Notes: a model not told the origin generated them from the letters alone. Positions 5,732-13,611 are shown, numbered from the stretch's first letter. The stretch: DNA of 23,835 nucleotides from Streptomyces novaecaesareae (GCF_000716875.1 NZ_JNWQ01000098.1:1-23835); one strand, 5' to 3'. Made by a program: numbers and translations.

Positions 5732-7441
5732 GTGCGGATCGAGCGTCACCAGGTGGACGAGTCGGCGGTTTCGGAGGCCCGCGAGGGCTTCGCCGACCGA
5801 ATCGGAGGCATGGTCCACTCCTACTCGCGCGCCGGTCTGATGACCGCCACCGAATGGCGGCTGATCGCCGACGAGTTCCTCGACTACCTCGGCGCACTCT
5901 CCGCCGACACCCCCGCCCTGGACACCCCCGAGGCCAAGGCCGTCCTCAAGGACGCCACCGAGGCCGCCGCCGGCGCCATCGCGTTCGCCGCGTACTACTC
6001 GCACGACAACTTCCACGTCTTCCTCGACTACCCCAACTTCGGGATGAGCTACGACCCCGACGACGCGGACGACACCCTCCGCCGGAGCCTCGTCCTCCCG
6101 CAGTACTGGCTCGACGCGCTCTGCCTCGCGATCCTCTCCGACAAGGTCGCCTGGCACGGCGAGGCCTTCGCCTTCACCTGGCAGGCCATGCCCGCCGGCG
6201 GCGGCTACTCCGCCGCCCAGCTGACCAACGGCTTCATGGCCCACCTCCTCGGCTACACCCGCGACCAGAACGCGCCCGACGCCGACACCGCCGAACAGCG
6301 GCTCGCCGCCATCGACGCCGCGCTGGCCCAGATCGAGGACCGGGACAGCGACGCCACCCTCGCTCTGCGCACCCTGCGCGCCCTCGCCGCCGAAGACCGC
6401 GCGGCCTTCGACGCCGGGCTGCTCTCCCTGCTCGGCCGCGCCGGCGGCACCCGCCCCCGCAGCCTCCTGCCGCTGCTCCCCCTCGCCCTCGCCGCGCTCG
6501 CCCACCGGGCCCACGGCTGGCTCCCCGCCGTCGACACCGACTACCTCCCGCACGCCCTGGTCACCGGCTTCCCGACCCCCGAGCCCCGCGTCGCCGGCCT
6601 CGGCCGCGACCGGCGCCCCGACGCCGTCGCCCAGCTCGCCGCCGGGCCCGTCCACCTGGACCGCCCGACCCCGGCCCTCCCCCTCCACCCCGACAGCGAG
6701 GCGCTGTACGAGCAGCGCACCCGGGAGGCGATCAACCCCGGGCCCGACGACCGCCACACCGTCTCCCGGCTCGCCCGCGCCCTGGGCACGCAGACACTCC
6801 TGCTGCGGGCCCGCGCCTCGCAGTCCGCCGACGTCACCGACACCCAGCTCGCCGGCCTGCGCCTGGGCTCCCAGCTGGGCGCCGCCCTCTTCCGCATCGC
6901 CCTCGCCGAGCCCGGCACCGAGGCCGAGGTCACCATCGACGGCCGTACGGTCCGCTACCCCGCCACCCGGGACGAGGACTCCGGCCCCGGCCTCTGGCAG
7001 CTCGCCCTCGACCTCGCCCTGATCACCGGCGCGCGCGAGGACCTCGCCCCGATCGTCCTCGCCGGCCCCACCCACTCCACCGCCGACCGCTCCGGGTACG
7101 CCTCCTACCGCGTCGCCCTGCACGACTACTTCCGGGGCATCGACCCGCTCCCGGCCACCGAACAGGCCCTGCGCGACCTCAAGAAGGCCGAGGACTGGGG
7201 GTTCCTCGCGCCGCCCGTCGTCCTCTTCTCCCAGCTCGTCGAGGGCGACGAGACCAGCTTCAACCTGGCCCTGATCGACGCCCTCGAAGCCCACCGCGAC
7301 CACTACCTGGTCGCCGACCGCGCCACCGACCCCGACGCCGCGCTCAGCCTCGACATCCTCGGGCTCGCCTGCCACGCCCGCCGCCGGGGCTGGGCCGTCC
7401 ACGTCGAGTCCCCGTACCTCCCGGCCCGGCTGCTCGCCTAG
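5732..7441 (+). CDS. Immunity 49 (Imm49)-like family protein
   Basis: A 569-aa soluble protein, mostly helical, without signal peptide. The N-terminal part (ERHQVDESAVSEAREGF, then MTATEWRLIADEFLDYLGAL, HDNFHVFLDYPNFGMSYD, LCLAILSDKVAWHGEAF) and the later LPHALVTGF and GRDRRPDAVAQLAAG blocks fit what I recall of streptomycete Imm49 family proteins. Imm49 is predicted as an immunity protein against polymorphic toxins, but long actinomycete members are often found without a toxin, as here. The GTG start has AAGGAG 7 nt upstream. Divergent from the serine hydrolase, followed by a terminator hairpin, so probably monocistronic. The family call is from memory and moderate. Confidence 0.6.
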   Translation: MRIERHQVDESAVSEAREGFADRIGGMVHSYSRAGLMTATEWRLIADEFLDYLGALSADTPALDTPEAKAVLKDATEAAAGAIAFAAYYSHDNFHVFLDYPNFGMSYDPDDADDTLRRSLVLPQYWLDALCLAILSDKVAWHGEAFAFTWQAMPAGGGYSAAQLTNGFMAHLLGYTRDQNAPDADTAEQRLAAIDAALAQIEDRDSDATLALRTLRALAAEDRAAFDAGLLSLLGRAGGTRPRSLLPLLPLALAALAHRAHGWLPAVDTDYLPHALVTGFPTPEPRVAGLGRDRRPDAVAQLAAGPVHLDRPTPALPLHPDSEALYEQRTREAINPGPDDRHTVSRLARALGTQTLLLRARASQSADVTDTQLAGLRLGSQLGAALFRIALAEPGTEAEVTIDGRTVRYPATRDEDSGPGLWQLALDLALITGAREDLAPIVLAGPTHSTADRSGYASYRVALHDYFRGIDPLPATEQALRDLKKAEDWGFLAPPVVLFSQLVEGDETSFNLALIDALEAHRDHYLVADRATDPDAALSLDILGLACHARRRGWAVHVESPYLPARLLA

Positions 7442-7462
7442 CTTCCCGACCGCCCGAATTCG

Positions 7463-7493
7463 CCGCCCGGCCGCCTCATCGGTGGCCGGGCGG
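7463..7493 (+). terminator. Stem-loop terminator after the Imm49-like gene
   Basis: Arms 7463-7475 and 7481-7493 pair over 13 positions with one G-T wobble around a 5-nt loop, starting 22 nt past the stop codon. Confidence 0.75.
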
Positions 7494-7503
7494 CTGCGCT
7501 ACC

Positions 7504-7529
7504 GCTACCTTGCTCCGCCTGCTACCTTG
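7504..7529 (+). promoter_or_regulatory. Direct repeat and possible leaderless promoter of the PadR gene
   Basis: GCTACCTTG occurs twice, at 7504-7512 and 7521-7529, 17 bp start to start. The second copy contains TACCTT, a possible -10 ending 7 nt before the ATG at 7536. No ribosome binding site precedes that ATG, consistent with a leaderless mRNA. The repeats could bind PadR itself (inference). Confidence 0.35.
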
Positions 7530-7535
7530 TGATGC

Positions 7536-7916
7536 ATGGTACCTGGCATCACCAACACCGGCGGCTCCGCCGATGCCCCCGACGGGCCGGTGGCGACCCA
7601 GCTGCGCAAGGGCGTACTGGAGTACTGCGTGCTGGCGCTCCTGCGCGACGGCCCGCGCTACGGCGTCGAGCTGCTGCAGGAGCTCGGCCGGTACCCCATG
7701 CTCGCCACCAGCCAGGGCACGATCTACCCGCTGCTGTCCCGGCTGCGCCGCGCCGGGCTCGCCGACACCTTCCTGCGGGACTCCGCCAGTGGCCCGTCCC
7801 GCCGCTACTACACGCTCACCGACGCCGGCCGGGAAGCGCTGCAGGAATTCGCCGCGCTCTGGCCCGCCTTCCGCGAAACCGTCGACCACGTCCTCGACCT
7901 GGGAGAGAACCCGTGA
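7536..7916 (+). CDS. PadR-family transcriptional regulator
   Basis: A 126-aa protein with the PadR winged helix: QLRKGVLEYCVLALLRDGPRYGVELLQEL, then TSQGTIYPLLSRLRRAGLADTFL and the wing SRRYYTLTDAGREALQEF. Short members of this kind lack the long C-terminal dimerisation domain. The stop overlaps the start of the next gene by 4 nt. PadR regulators paired with a HAAS-domain membrane protein are a known two-gene unit in Gram-positive bacteria, where the regulator usually represses its own operon. The signal sensed is unknown. Confidence 0.93.
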   Translation: MVPGITNTGGSADAPDGPVATQLRKGVLEYCVLALLRDGPRYGVELLQELGRYPMLATSQGTIYPLLSRLRRAGLADTFLRDSASGPSRRYYTLTDAGREALQEFAALWPAFRETVDHVLDLGENP

Positions 7917-8515
7917 ACAACCCCACCGAGCACCCCCTGGTCCGCGCCCACCTCGACGCGGTCACCCGCTACACCGCGCCGCTGCCCGAGGAGCGCCGCC
8001 GCGAACTGCTGGCCGACCTGCACGAACACATCGAGGTCTCGCTCGCCGACCACGACCCGGCCGACGAAGCCGCCGTCCGCGCCGTGCTGGACCAGCTCGG
8101 CAGCCCCCGGCGGATCGCCGACGCTGCACTCGACGAGGAGGGCCTGACCCGGCCCGAGCCGGAGGGCACCGGCCGCACCAACCTGACGCTGCTGTTCGCC
8201 GTACTGCCGTTCCCGCTGCTCCTCGTCCCGGCCGTCGGGCCCGCGCTCGCGCTGGCCGCCGCCGTCATCGCCGCCACCCGGGTCGGCAGGTCCCGGGTGT
8301 GGACGCGACGGCAGAAGAAGCAGGCGGCCCTGTTCCTGCTCGCCCCCGTCCTGACCGCGCCCCTGGCCGCCGCCGCGTTCGCCGCCTCCCCGGCCGGGCT
8401 GACCCCGGTCAACCTGCTCGCCGCCTGCGCGGTGGGCTTCAGCCCGGTCCTGGTTGCGGCGGTGCTGCTGTTCCGCTCGGCCGCCCGCCTGCGCGGCGCC
8501 GCCGCCGCGGCCTGA
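7913..8515 (+). CDS. HAAS-domain (DUF1700-like) membrane protein
   Basis: A 200-aa protein. The soluble N-terminus (about 1-75) carries the HAAS-type signature: HLDAVTRYTAPLPEERRREL, LADLHEHIEVSLAD, and VLDQLGSPRRIADAA. Three hydrophobic segments follow (about 92-120, 139-160, 168-190), giving an integral membrane protein. The GTG start at 7913 overlaps the PadR stop by 4 nt, and GGGAGAG lies upstream. HAAS domains are linked genetically to PadR regulators and are thought to be signalling or adaptor modules in the membrane. The exact role is unknown. Confidence 0.85.
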   Translation: MNNPTEHPLVRAHLDAVTRYTAPLPEERRRELLADLHEHIEVSLADHDPADEAAVRAVLDQLGSPRRIADAALDEEGLTRPEPEGTGRTNLTLLFAVLPFPLLLVPAVGPALALAAAVIAATRVGRSRVWTRRQKKQAALFLLAPVLTAPLAAAAFAASPAGLTPVNLLAACAVGFSPVLVAAVLLFRSAARLRGAAAAA

Positions 8516-8590
8516 GCGGGCGGGCGGCGGAGCGGGCGCGGCCGGGGCGGGCGTGGCCTGAGCGGGCGTGGCCGGGGTCCTCACCGGCCC
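8516..8590. repeat. GC-rich degenerate repeats between convergent genes
   Basis: The 75-bp gap holds repeated GCGGGCGTGGCC (twice), GAGCGGGCG and CTCACCGGCC (twice) units. A weak hairpin with GGCCGG (8570-8575) and CCGGCC (8584-8589) arms could act as a terminator. No coding potential was seen. Confidence 0.45.
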
Positions 8591-8878
8591 TCACCGGCCC
8601 CGACGGCGCCGCAACTGCGCCAGCCACTCCCGGACCTGCGCCTCGCCGTGCAGGTACGGCCCGCCGGGCGCGACCGGCAGGTCGATGCCGTACAGCAGGC
8701 CCAGCGCCCACAGGGACAGTTCGTCCCACCCGAGTTCGTCGTCGAGGAGCCACCGCCCGGCCCAGCGGTCGGCCTCCTCCCGGCTCACCCGGCCGTCCGC
8801 CACGGCGGCGAACCACCGCTCGATCTCGTCCAGGTCCGGCTGCCCGGCGCTCTCCACGGCATCATTGCTCAAGGTCAT
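8591..8878 (-). CDS. 95-aa hypothetical protein, partner of the DUF6193 gene
   Basis: A 95-aa acidic, Trp-rich protein (DLDEIERWFAAVADGRVSRE, then ADRWAGRWLLDDELGWDELS and LWALGLLYGIDL), ending in an arginine-rich tail. It starts 3 nt after the DUF6193 stop, so the two form an operon. No membrane segment or known catalytic motif is present. I recall similar uncharacterised small proteins in Streptomyces but cannot name a family; the Trp-rich repeats of RW and LW could make a protein-binding surface. Confidence 0.75.
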   Translation of the reverse strand: MTLSNDAVESAGQPDLDEIERWFAAVADGRVSREEADRWAGRWLLDDELGWDELSLWALGLLYGIDLPVAPGGPYLHGEAQVREWLAQLRRRRGR

Positions 8879-8881
8879 CGC

Positions 8882-9643
8882 TCACAGGTCGTCGGGCCCG
8901 GCAACGGCCGGGCCGAGGTCCGCGGGGAGGTGGGCCACGGCGAGGGCGGCCGCTTCGGCTGCCGTCCCGACCTCACCGATCAGGTCCTCGTCGCGCCGGC
9001 CGTCGTCGCGCCGGCCGTCCTCGCCCTGGTGGCCGAGGGTGCGCTGGACGCGGTACGGGCGGCTCCCGCGGCCGGGGACGATGACGACCGCCGGCGGGTA
9101 CGGGAAGCCGACGCAGGCCCGGAAGCCGACGCGCCACATGCTGGAGAACGGGAACAGCTGCCGCAGCCTCGGTTCGGCATGCGTCGCCTCCACCAGCGCC
9201 CCGAACTCCGGGTAGTCGGGCGCCTCCGCTGCCTGCTGCCGGAGCTGGCGCCAGCCCATGTCGACCGCTGCGGCCGGGCCGCGCTCGACTGCCTGCGCGA
9301 ACTCACCGGACCTCAGCCACGGCAGCAACTCGTGCATGTCCCGCAGGCTCTTCCCGCTTCCCCAGGCCGCGCCCGCCCGGACGACGTCCCGGAGGTCCGT
9401 GGTGGCACCCGTGATCATCTCGATCCCCTGGCTCGCGCCGGTGACGCCGAACCAGCGCCTCTCGGCGCCGATGTGGACGTCGAGCGGCTGGCGCCCGGAG
9501 GCGGAGGCGGCGATCCCCGCCGAGGTCACGCCCCAATGGCCCGGCAACACCGTGATGTCCAGCGCCAACTCGGCCGCCGTCCGTTCCAGGACAGCTCCCA
9601 GGCTTCCGGCGGCGGCGAGGTCGGGGTAGAACTCAGCATCCAT
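8882..9643 (-). CDS. DUF6193 family protein
   Basis: A 253-aa soluble protein. The start (MDAEFYPDLAAAGSLGAVLE), the middle (DLRDVVRAGAAWGSGKSLRD, MHELLPWLRSGEFA), the EPRLRQLFPFSSMWRVGF block and the C-terminal AAEAAALAVAHLPADLGPAV match the streptomycete group that NCBI calls DUF6193 family natural product biosynthesis protein; that label is weak as to function. ATG at 9643 has only a weak GGCGGG upstream. A duplicated 15-bp segment encodes GRRDD repeats at the C-terminal third. Operon with the 95-aa gene downstream. Confidence 0.7.
   Translation of the reverse strand: MDAEFYPDLAAAGSLGAVLERTAAELALDITVLPGHWGVTSAGIAASASGRQPLDVHIGAERRWFGVTGASQGIEMITGATTDLRDVVRAGAAWGSGKSLRDMHELLPWLRSGEFAQAVERGPAAAVDMGWRQLRQQAAEAPDYPEFGALVEATHAEPRLRQLFPFSSMWRVGFRACVGFPYPPAVVIVPGRGSRPYRVQRTLGHQGEDGRRDDGRRDEDLIGEVGTAAEAAALAVAHLPADLGPAVAGPDDL
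8990..9019 (-). repeat. Two perfect 15-bp tandem repeats in the DUF6193 gene
   Basis: The unit GTCGCGCCGGCCGTC occurs at 8990-9004 and 9005-9019. It is in frame and adds a 5-residue RRDDG-type duplication, a likely slippage product. Confidence 0.8.
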
Positions 9644-9660
9644 CCCGCCAGTATGGCGAT

Positions 9661-9692
9661 ACGACTACCGCAGATCACGACGACCGCAGATC
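9661..9692. repeat. 16-bp tandem repeat upstream of DUF6193
   Basis: Two 16-bp units (9661-9676 and 9677-9692) differ at one base and contain ACCGCAGATC. They lie 18 to 49 bp upstream of the DUF6193 start, the position of an activator or repressor site. Confidence 0.5.
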
Positions 9693-9715
9693 GAGAAAAC
9701 GGCTTGATCGCACCG

Positions 9716-9758
9716 CTTCCGAACCCTCCGAGCGGAAGGCGGTTTTCCGCTGCGGAAG
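9716..9758. promoter_or_regulatory. Nested inverted repeats between divergent genes
   Basis: An outer pair CTTCCG (9716-9721) and CGGAAG (9753-9758) encloses an inner 7-bp pair AGCGGAA (9731-9737) and TTCCGCT (9745-9751). This may be an operator or hairpin in the divergent region between the DUF6193 gene and the secreted protein. The remainder of 9644-9854 shows no gene. Confidence 0.35.
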
Positions 9759-9854
9759 GCCGGGGTAGTGGTCGAGGCATTCGCACCCGCACCGTTCACA
9801 AATCCATTGCGGCAACGAATCCCTGACACTCACTCAACTGAAGGACGACTCCAC

Positions 9855-10253
9855 ATGGACAGGCTCCTCCGGAACACCCTCGCGATCGTCGTGACCGCCG
9901 GCGCCCTCGGCGTCGCCGCCGCGCCCGTCGCCACCGCCGCCGCTCAGGCGCAGCCGGTGGCCGGGGTGCAGGCAGAGGTCCGCAACCCGAAGACGGTCAA
10001 GGCCGACGCCTACAACCAGGCCCGCAGCATCCTCGCCAACGCCGGCAGCCAGACCGCCGCCAAGTCTCACCCGATCCACGGCAAGAACGACGTCCCGGTC
10101 TCCTACGGCACCAGCCTGCTCGCCTCCGCCCGGGACGAGTTCCGCGCGGCGGACAAGAACCTGCCTGCGGGCCAGAAGAAGTCCGACATGTCGATTCCCC
10201 ACTACAACGCCATCCACAGCGCGGCGAAGACCATGGGCATCGACCGCTGGTGA
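9855..10253 (+). CDS. Small secreted protein of unknown function
   Basis: A 132-aa protein with a clear Sec signal peptide: Arg at residues 3 and 6, a hydrophobic core at about 8-23 and a probable AQA cleavage site after residue 32. The mature part of about 100 residues is Lys- and Ala-rich with no cysteines, so no disulfides. It includes YNQARSILANAGSQTAAKSH and a C-terminal IPHYNAIHSAAKTMGIDRW. The start is the ATG at 9855 with GAAGGA about 8 nt upstream; the frame is open back to 9768 but that part lacks a ribosome binding site. I do not recognise a family. Confidence 0.8.
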   Translation: MDRLLRNTLAIVVTAGALGVAAAPVATAAAQAQPVAGVQAEVRNPKTVKADAYNQARSILANAGSQTAAKSHPIHGKNDVPVSYGTSLLASARDEFRAADKNLPAGQKKSDMSIPHYNAIHSAAKTMGIDRW

Positions 10254-10339
10254 ACCCCCGGCCCCCGGCCGCCGACCGCCGACCGCCGACCGGCCCCGGC
10301 CCCGGCCGCCGACCACCCCCGGCCCCCGGCAGGCACCTG
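10254..10339. repeat. Low-complexity C/G repeats between convergent genes
   Basis: Short units repeat here: GCCGACC three times in tandem (10271-10291) and several CCCCGGCC blocks. The stretch separates the convergent secreted-protein and membrane-protein genes and may form terminating structures. No coding potential was seen. Confidence 0.5.
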
Positions 10340-10924
10340 CTACCGGCGGGTGACCTCCGGCCCGGCCGGCCGTCCGTCCCCGTCGACGGTGTAGACCCTG
10401 GTCTCGTGCTCCGCGGTCACCGCGATCCGGCCCGGTCCGGTCCACTCGGCCTTCAGGAAGCCGTCGTTCTCCTCCCAGGTGCCCAGGCTCCAGTGCCGGG
10501 CGGACCAGCCGGTGCCGGTCAGCAGTTCCACGCGGTAGATCGGGTCGATCGAGAAGGCGATGTCGGTGACGGTCAGGACGTGGTCGGGACGGTCCGGGCC
10601 GGGCTTCCGTGCGACCAGTCGCCCGTCGCCGCCGAGGACGTACGACAGGGATCCGATCGCGATCCCGATGACGATGAGCGGTGACAGGACGGCCGCGAAG
10701 CCGATCTGCGCCCAGCGCGTCCGGAACTCGAACCGGATCACCATGGACAGCACGAGGAGTACGACCGCGGACCCGAGCAGCAGTACCGGGTGGTTCAGCA
10801 GGCGCTCGACCTCGACCAGGCCGCCGGAGCGGGAGGAGAGGTAGCCCGGCAGGTACGCGAGGAGCGCCGCCAGCGCCGCGCCTCTGAGCCACCACACGAT
10901 CTGCTTGCGACGCGTCACCGTCAT
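10340..10924 (-). CDS. Membrane protein with C-terminal beta-rich domain
   Basis: A 194-aa protein. Three hydrophobic segments are visible at about 9-29, 45-64 and 74-97, followed by a 97-residue soluble domain rich in strands (HVLTVTDIAFSIDPIYRVEL, GRIAVTAEHETRVYTVDGDG). ATG at 10924 has GGGGGGAG 4-5 nt upstream. No family was recognised. Actinomycete membrane proteins of this layout are commonly labelled hypothetical. It is divergent from nothing nearby and stands as a single gene, separated from the exporter operon by a terminator. Confidence 0.75.
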   Translation of the reverse strand: MTVTRRKQIVWWLRGAALAALLAYLPGYLSSRSGGLVEVERLLNHPVLLLGSAVVLLVLSMVIRFEFRTRWAQIGFAAVLSPLIVIGIAIGSLSYVLGGDGRLVARKPGPDRPDHVLTVTDIAFSIDPIYRVELLTGTGWSARHWSLGTWEENDGFLKAEWTGPGRIAVTAEHETRVYTVDGDGRPAGPEVTRR

Positions 10925-10978
10925 TTGCTCCCCCCGGAGTTGTCCTTTGCCGGGACTTTACTACGGGATGCCCCTGTG

Positions 10979-11010
10979 GCCCGGGCGGCGGGTTGATCCG
11001 CCGCCCGGGC
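10979..11010 (-). terminator. Terminator of the DrrAB-like operon
   Basis: A perfect 13-bp inverted repeat (10979-10991 and 10998-11010) with a 6-nt loop lies 26 nt past the permease stop. Confidence 0.9.
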
Positions 11011-11036
11011 CCGGTGGGCTACCGGCCGTACCCCCG

Positions 11037-11849
11037 TCACCGCCGGTAGAAGATGCTCCTCGACCAGAAGTAGCCGAGCAGCGTCAGCCCGGTGCACCAG
11101 GCGAGGGCGCTCCAGGCGCTGGTGCCGATCTCGGTGCCCGTCAGCAGGCCGCGCAGGGTCTCGATGACGGGGGTGAAGGGCTGGTACTCGGCGAACCAGC
11201 GCAGCACGGTCGGCATGGAGTCGGGCGGGACGATGGCGCTGCCGATGAAGGGCAGGAAGGTCAGCGGCAGGGGCGTGTTGCTCGCGCTCTCCGGTGTCTT
11301 CGACACCAGCCCGATCCCCGCCGAGACCCACGTCAGCGACAGCGTGACGAACATCAGCAGCCCCGCGGCCGCCAGCCACTCCAGCGGGCCCGCGTTCGAC
11401 CGGAAGCCCATCGCGAAGGCCGCCCCGATCACCAGCACCAGCGCGGCCATGGTCTGGATCACGCTGCTGACCACGTGCCCGGCCAGGAACGCCGATCGGG
11501 ATATCGCCATCGTGCGGAAGCGGTTGACGATGCCTTCCGTCATGTCGACGCAGACGCCCACCGCCGTGGCGACCGAACCCGCCGTCGCCGTCATCAGGAC
11601 GATGCCCGGCGTCACGTAGTCGATGTAGCTGCCGCCGCCGATCCCCGCTCCCAGCGCGCCCCCGTAGGCGTAGTTGAAGAGCGCCAGCATCATCACCGGC
11701 ATCACCACGACCGAGAAGGTCATCGCCGGGTACCGCTGCGCGCGCTTGAGGTTGCGCCGCAGCATGGTCAGCGAGTCGCTGACCGCGTAGCTCCTCGTCG
11801 TGCCCGTCGTCGTACTCGTCGCGCTCGTCGCGCTCGTCGTCGCGCTCAT
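11037..11849 (-). CDS. ABC-2 permease, DrrB-like
   Basis: A 270-aa integral membrane protein of the ABC-2 export type. Six hydrophobic segments follow a 19-residue Ser/Thr/Ala N-terminus made of short repeats. Typical marks are LTMLRRNLKRAQRYPAMTFS before TM1, the TAVGVCVDMTEGIVNRFRTM coupling helix, PLPLTFLPFIGSAIVPPDSM and the C-terminal FTPVIETLRGLLTGT. The start overlaps the ATPase stop by 4 nt (ATGA). Together with that ATPase it should form an exporter of drugs, lipids or natural products; the substrate is unknown. Confidence 0.92.
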   Translation of the reverse strand: MSATTSATSATSTTTGTTRSYAVSDSLTMLRRNLKRAQRYPAMTFSVVVMPVMMLALFNYAYGGALGAGIGGGSYIDYVTPGIVLMTATAGSVATAVGVCVDMTEGIVNRFRTMAISRSAFLAGHVVSSVIQTMAALVLVIGAAFAMGFRSNAGPLEWLAAAGLLMFVTLSLTWVSAGIGLVSKTPESASNTPLPLTFLPFIGSAIVPPDSMPTVLRWFAEYQPFTPVIETLRGLLTGTEIGTSAWSALAWCTGLTLLGYFWSRSIFYRR

Positions 11850-12772
11850 CGCGCACCCTCCCCGGTGAGTGTGAGGAACACGTCGTCCAGATCGGCCGTC
11901 TCCACGACCAGCGACTCGGCCCGGACGGAGGCGTTGTCGAGCGCGTCCAGTACGGCCTTCACCGTGAGGACGGAGTTGTCCCCCGGGATGTCCAGCCGCA
12001 GCGCCTCGGTGTCGGCGGCGGCGTAGTCGAACAGTGCGGCGGCGGCGCCCAGTTGGCCGGCGTCGGCGAACTGGAGCCGGATCCGCCCGCCGGGGACGAT
12101 CCGCTTGAGCTCCTCGGCGGTGCCCTCGGCGACGATCCGGCCGCCGTCCAGGACGGCTATCCGGTCGGCGAGTTGGTCGGCCTCGTCCAGATACTGGGTG
12201 GTGAGGAAGATCGTCACCCCGTGGTCGGCGACCAGCCCGCGGATGATCTCCCACATGGTGCGCCGGCTGCGCGGGTCCAGCCCGGTGGTCGGCTCGTCGA
12301 GGAAGATCACCTTCGGGTCCCCGACCAGTGTCATCGCCAGGTCGAGCTTGCGCCGCATGCCGCCGGAGAAGGTGGTGACGGGCGTGCGCGAGGCTTCGGT
12401 GAGGTCGAAGCGCCGCAGCAGGGCCTCGGCTCGCCTCCGCCCCTCCCGACGGCGGAGGTGATTGAGGTCGGCCATCAGCATGAGGTTCTCCTCGGCGGTG
12501 AGCAGGTTGTCCACGGCCGAGAACTGGCCGGTCACCCCGATCGCCTTCCGTACCCCGTCGGCCTGCCGGACCACGTCCTGCCCGGCCACCCGGGCCGAGC
12601 CGCCGTCGGCGGGGATCAGGGTGGAGAGGATCTGCACCGTGGTGGTCTTGCCGGCGCCGTTCGGCCCGAGCAGGGCGAACACGCTGCCCGCCGGGATGTC
12701 CAGGTCGACGCCCCTCAGGACCGCCTTCTCCCCGTACGACTTGGTCAGCCCGACCGCGGAGATCGCCGCCAT
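11846..12772 (-). CDS. ABC transporter ATPase, DrrA-like
   Basis: A 308-aa ATP-binding subunit. Walker A is GPNGAGKT (36-43), the signature is FSGGM (135-139), Walker B is VIFLDEP (155-161). The H-loop position reads TTQYLDEA, with Gln in place of His as in DrrA-type daunorubicin exporters. A C-terminal DUF4162-like domain (about 220-305) follows, also as in DrrA. The ATG overlaps the stop of the DUF4097 gene by one base (TGATG), with GGAGG just upstream; the stop overlaps the permease start. It energises the permease at 11037-11849. Confidence 0.95.
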   Translation of the reverse strand: MAAISAVGLTKSYGEKAVLRGVDLDIPAGSVFALLGPNGAGKTTTVQILSTLIPADGGSARVAGQDVVRQADGVRKAIGVTGQFSAVDNLLTAEENLMLMADLNHLRRREGRRRAEALLRRFDLTEASRTPVTTFSGGMRRKLDLAMTLVGDPKVIFLDEPTTGLDPRSRRTMWEIIRGLVADHGVTIFLTTQYLDEADQLADRIAVLDGGRIVAEGTAEELKRIVPGGRIRLQFADAGQLGAAAALFDYAAADTEALRLDIPGDNSVLTVKAVLDALDNASVRAESLVVETADLDDVFLTLTGEGAR

Positions 12773-13611
12773 CACGCCCTCCGGATGACGACGCTGCCGA
12801 CCTGGGTCTGACCGCGGACCTCGACCGTCTCCCGGGCGTCGCCCGGGCCCTCGCTCGTGCCGAGGTCGTGGCGGACGCTGCCGAACTTGCTGTGCACGTC
12901 GAGCCAGGCCGCCGTGCCCTCGGCGATGCCGACCTCCAAGTCCCCCACGCCGGTGTTCAGGGCGATCTTGCCCCGGACGACCCGGCCGAGCCGGATGTGG
13001 CCGTTGGCCGTCTTGGCGTCCACGCCCGCCTGTGCGACGCCGACGTGGATCCGGCCGTTGGAGGCGTTGGCCGTCAGCTCGCCGTGCACCTCGTCGATCT
13101 CGGTGTCGCCGTTGCTGTTCTTGACCGTCAGCCGGCCCTCGACGGTGCCGACCTCGATCCGGCCGGCGCCGGACACCTCGGCGTCCCCGGTGACCGCGCC
13201 GAGCCGGATGTCCCCGTGGTCGGTCTTGAGCCGCACGTTCTCGGCCTGGTCGATCTGGATCCGGCCCATGGAGGCCTTCAGCCGGCAGTCGCCGAGCGGG
13301 CCTTCGGTGACGAAGTCCGCCATCGGGGACTCGGCGTGCACCTCGGAGCCGGCCGGCAGGTCGACCAGGATCTCGATCGAGCCCTTCTTGTTGGAGAACA
13401 CGGTGCGCTGCTTGGGACCCTTGAGGGTGATCCGGCCGCCGGAGAAGTCGACCTGGGTCAGCTCGGCGGCCTTGACGTCCGCCTCCCTGGCCGCGTTGGC
13501 GGGGCGGACCTCGACCACGGCGTCGGTGCGCTTGCTCGCGCGGATCCACACCGAGCCGATCTCGAACTCCAGGGTGGCGGAGATCGGTCCGTCCGTCTCG
13601 TACGTAGGCAT
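12772..13611 (-). CDS. DUF4097-family beta-strand repeat protein
   Basis: A 279-aa protein built from short beta-strand repeats of the form GRIxVxxxxGxLxVxNSNGD (for example GRIEVGTVEGRLTVKNSNGD and GELTANASNGRIHVGVAQAG), which fold as a beta-solenoid adhesin-like domain. There is no signal peptide or membrane segment, so it is probably cytoplasmic. DUF4097 proteins often sit beside stress or envelope regulators and transporters. Here it lies between the RHH regulator (105 nt) and the ATPase (1-nt overlap). It may be a scaffold or sensor for the exporter, which is inference. The ATG at 13611 has GAGGA upstream. Confidence 0.85.
   Translation of the reverse strand: MPTYETDGPISATLEFEIGSVWIRASKRTDAVVEVRPANAAREADVKAAELTQVDFSGGRITLKGPKQRTVFSNKKGSIEILVDLPAGSEVHAESPMADFVTEGPLGDCRLKASMGRIQIDQAENVRLKTDHGDIRLGAVTGDAEVSGAGRIEVGTVEGRLTVKNSNGDTEIDEVHGELTANASNGRIHVGVAQAGVDAKTANGHIRLGRVVRGKIALNTGVGDLEVGIAEGTAAWLDVHSKFGSVRHDLGTSEGPGDARETVEVRGQTQVGSVVIRRA

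Noticed and set aside
8990..9019. CRISPR-like or mobile repeat
   Set aside because: Only two adjoining units without spacers, in frame within a gene; simple slippage explains it.
5479..9084. A 1201-codon plus-strand open frame
   Set aside because: It runs across the Imm49-like, PadR and HAAS genes in another frame, is almost wholly Arg and Pro, and has no domain. High GC produces such shadow frames.
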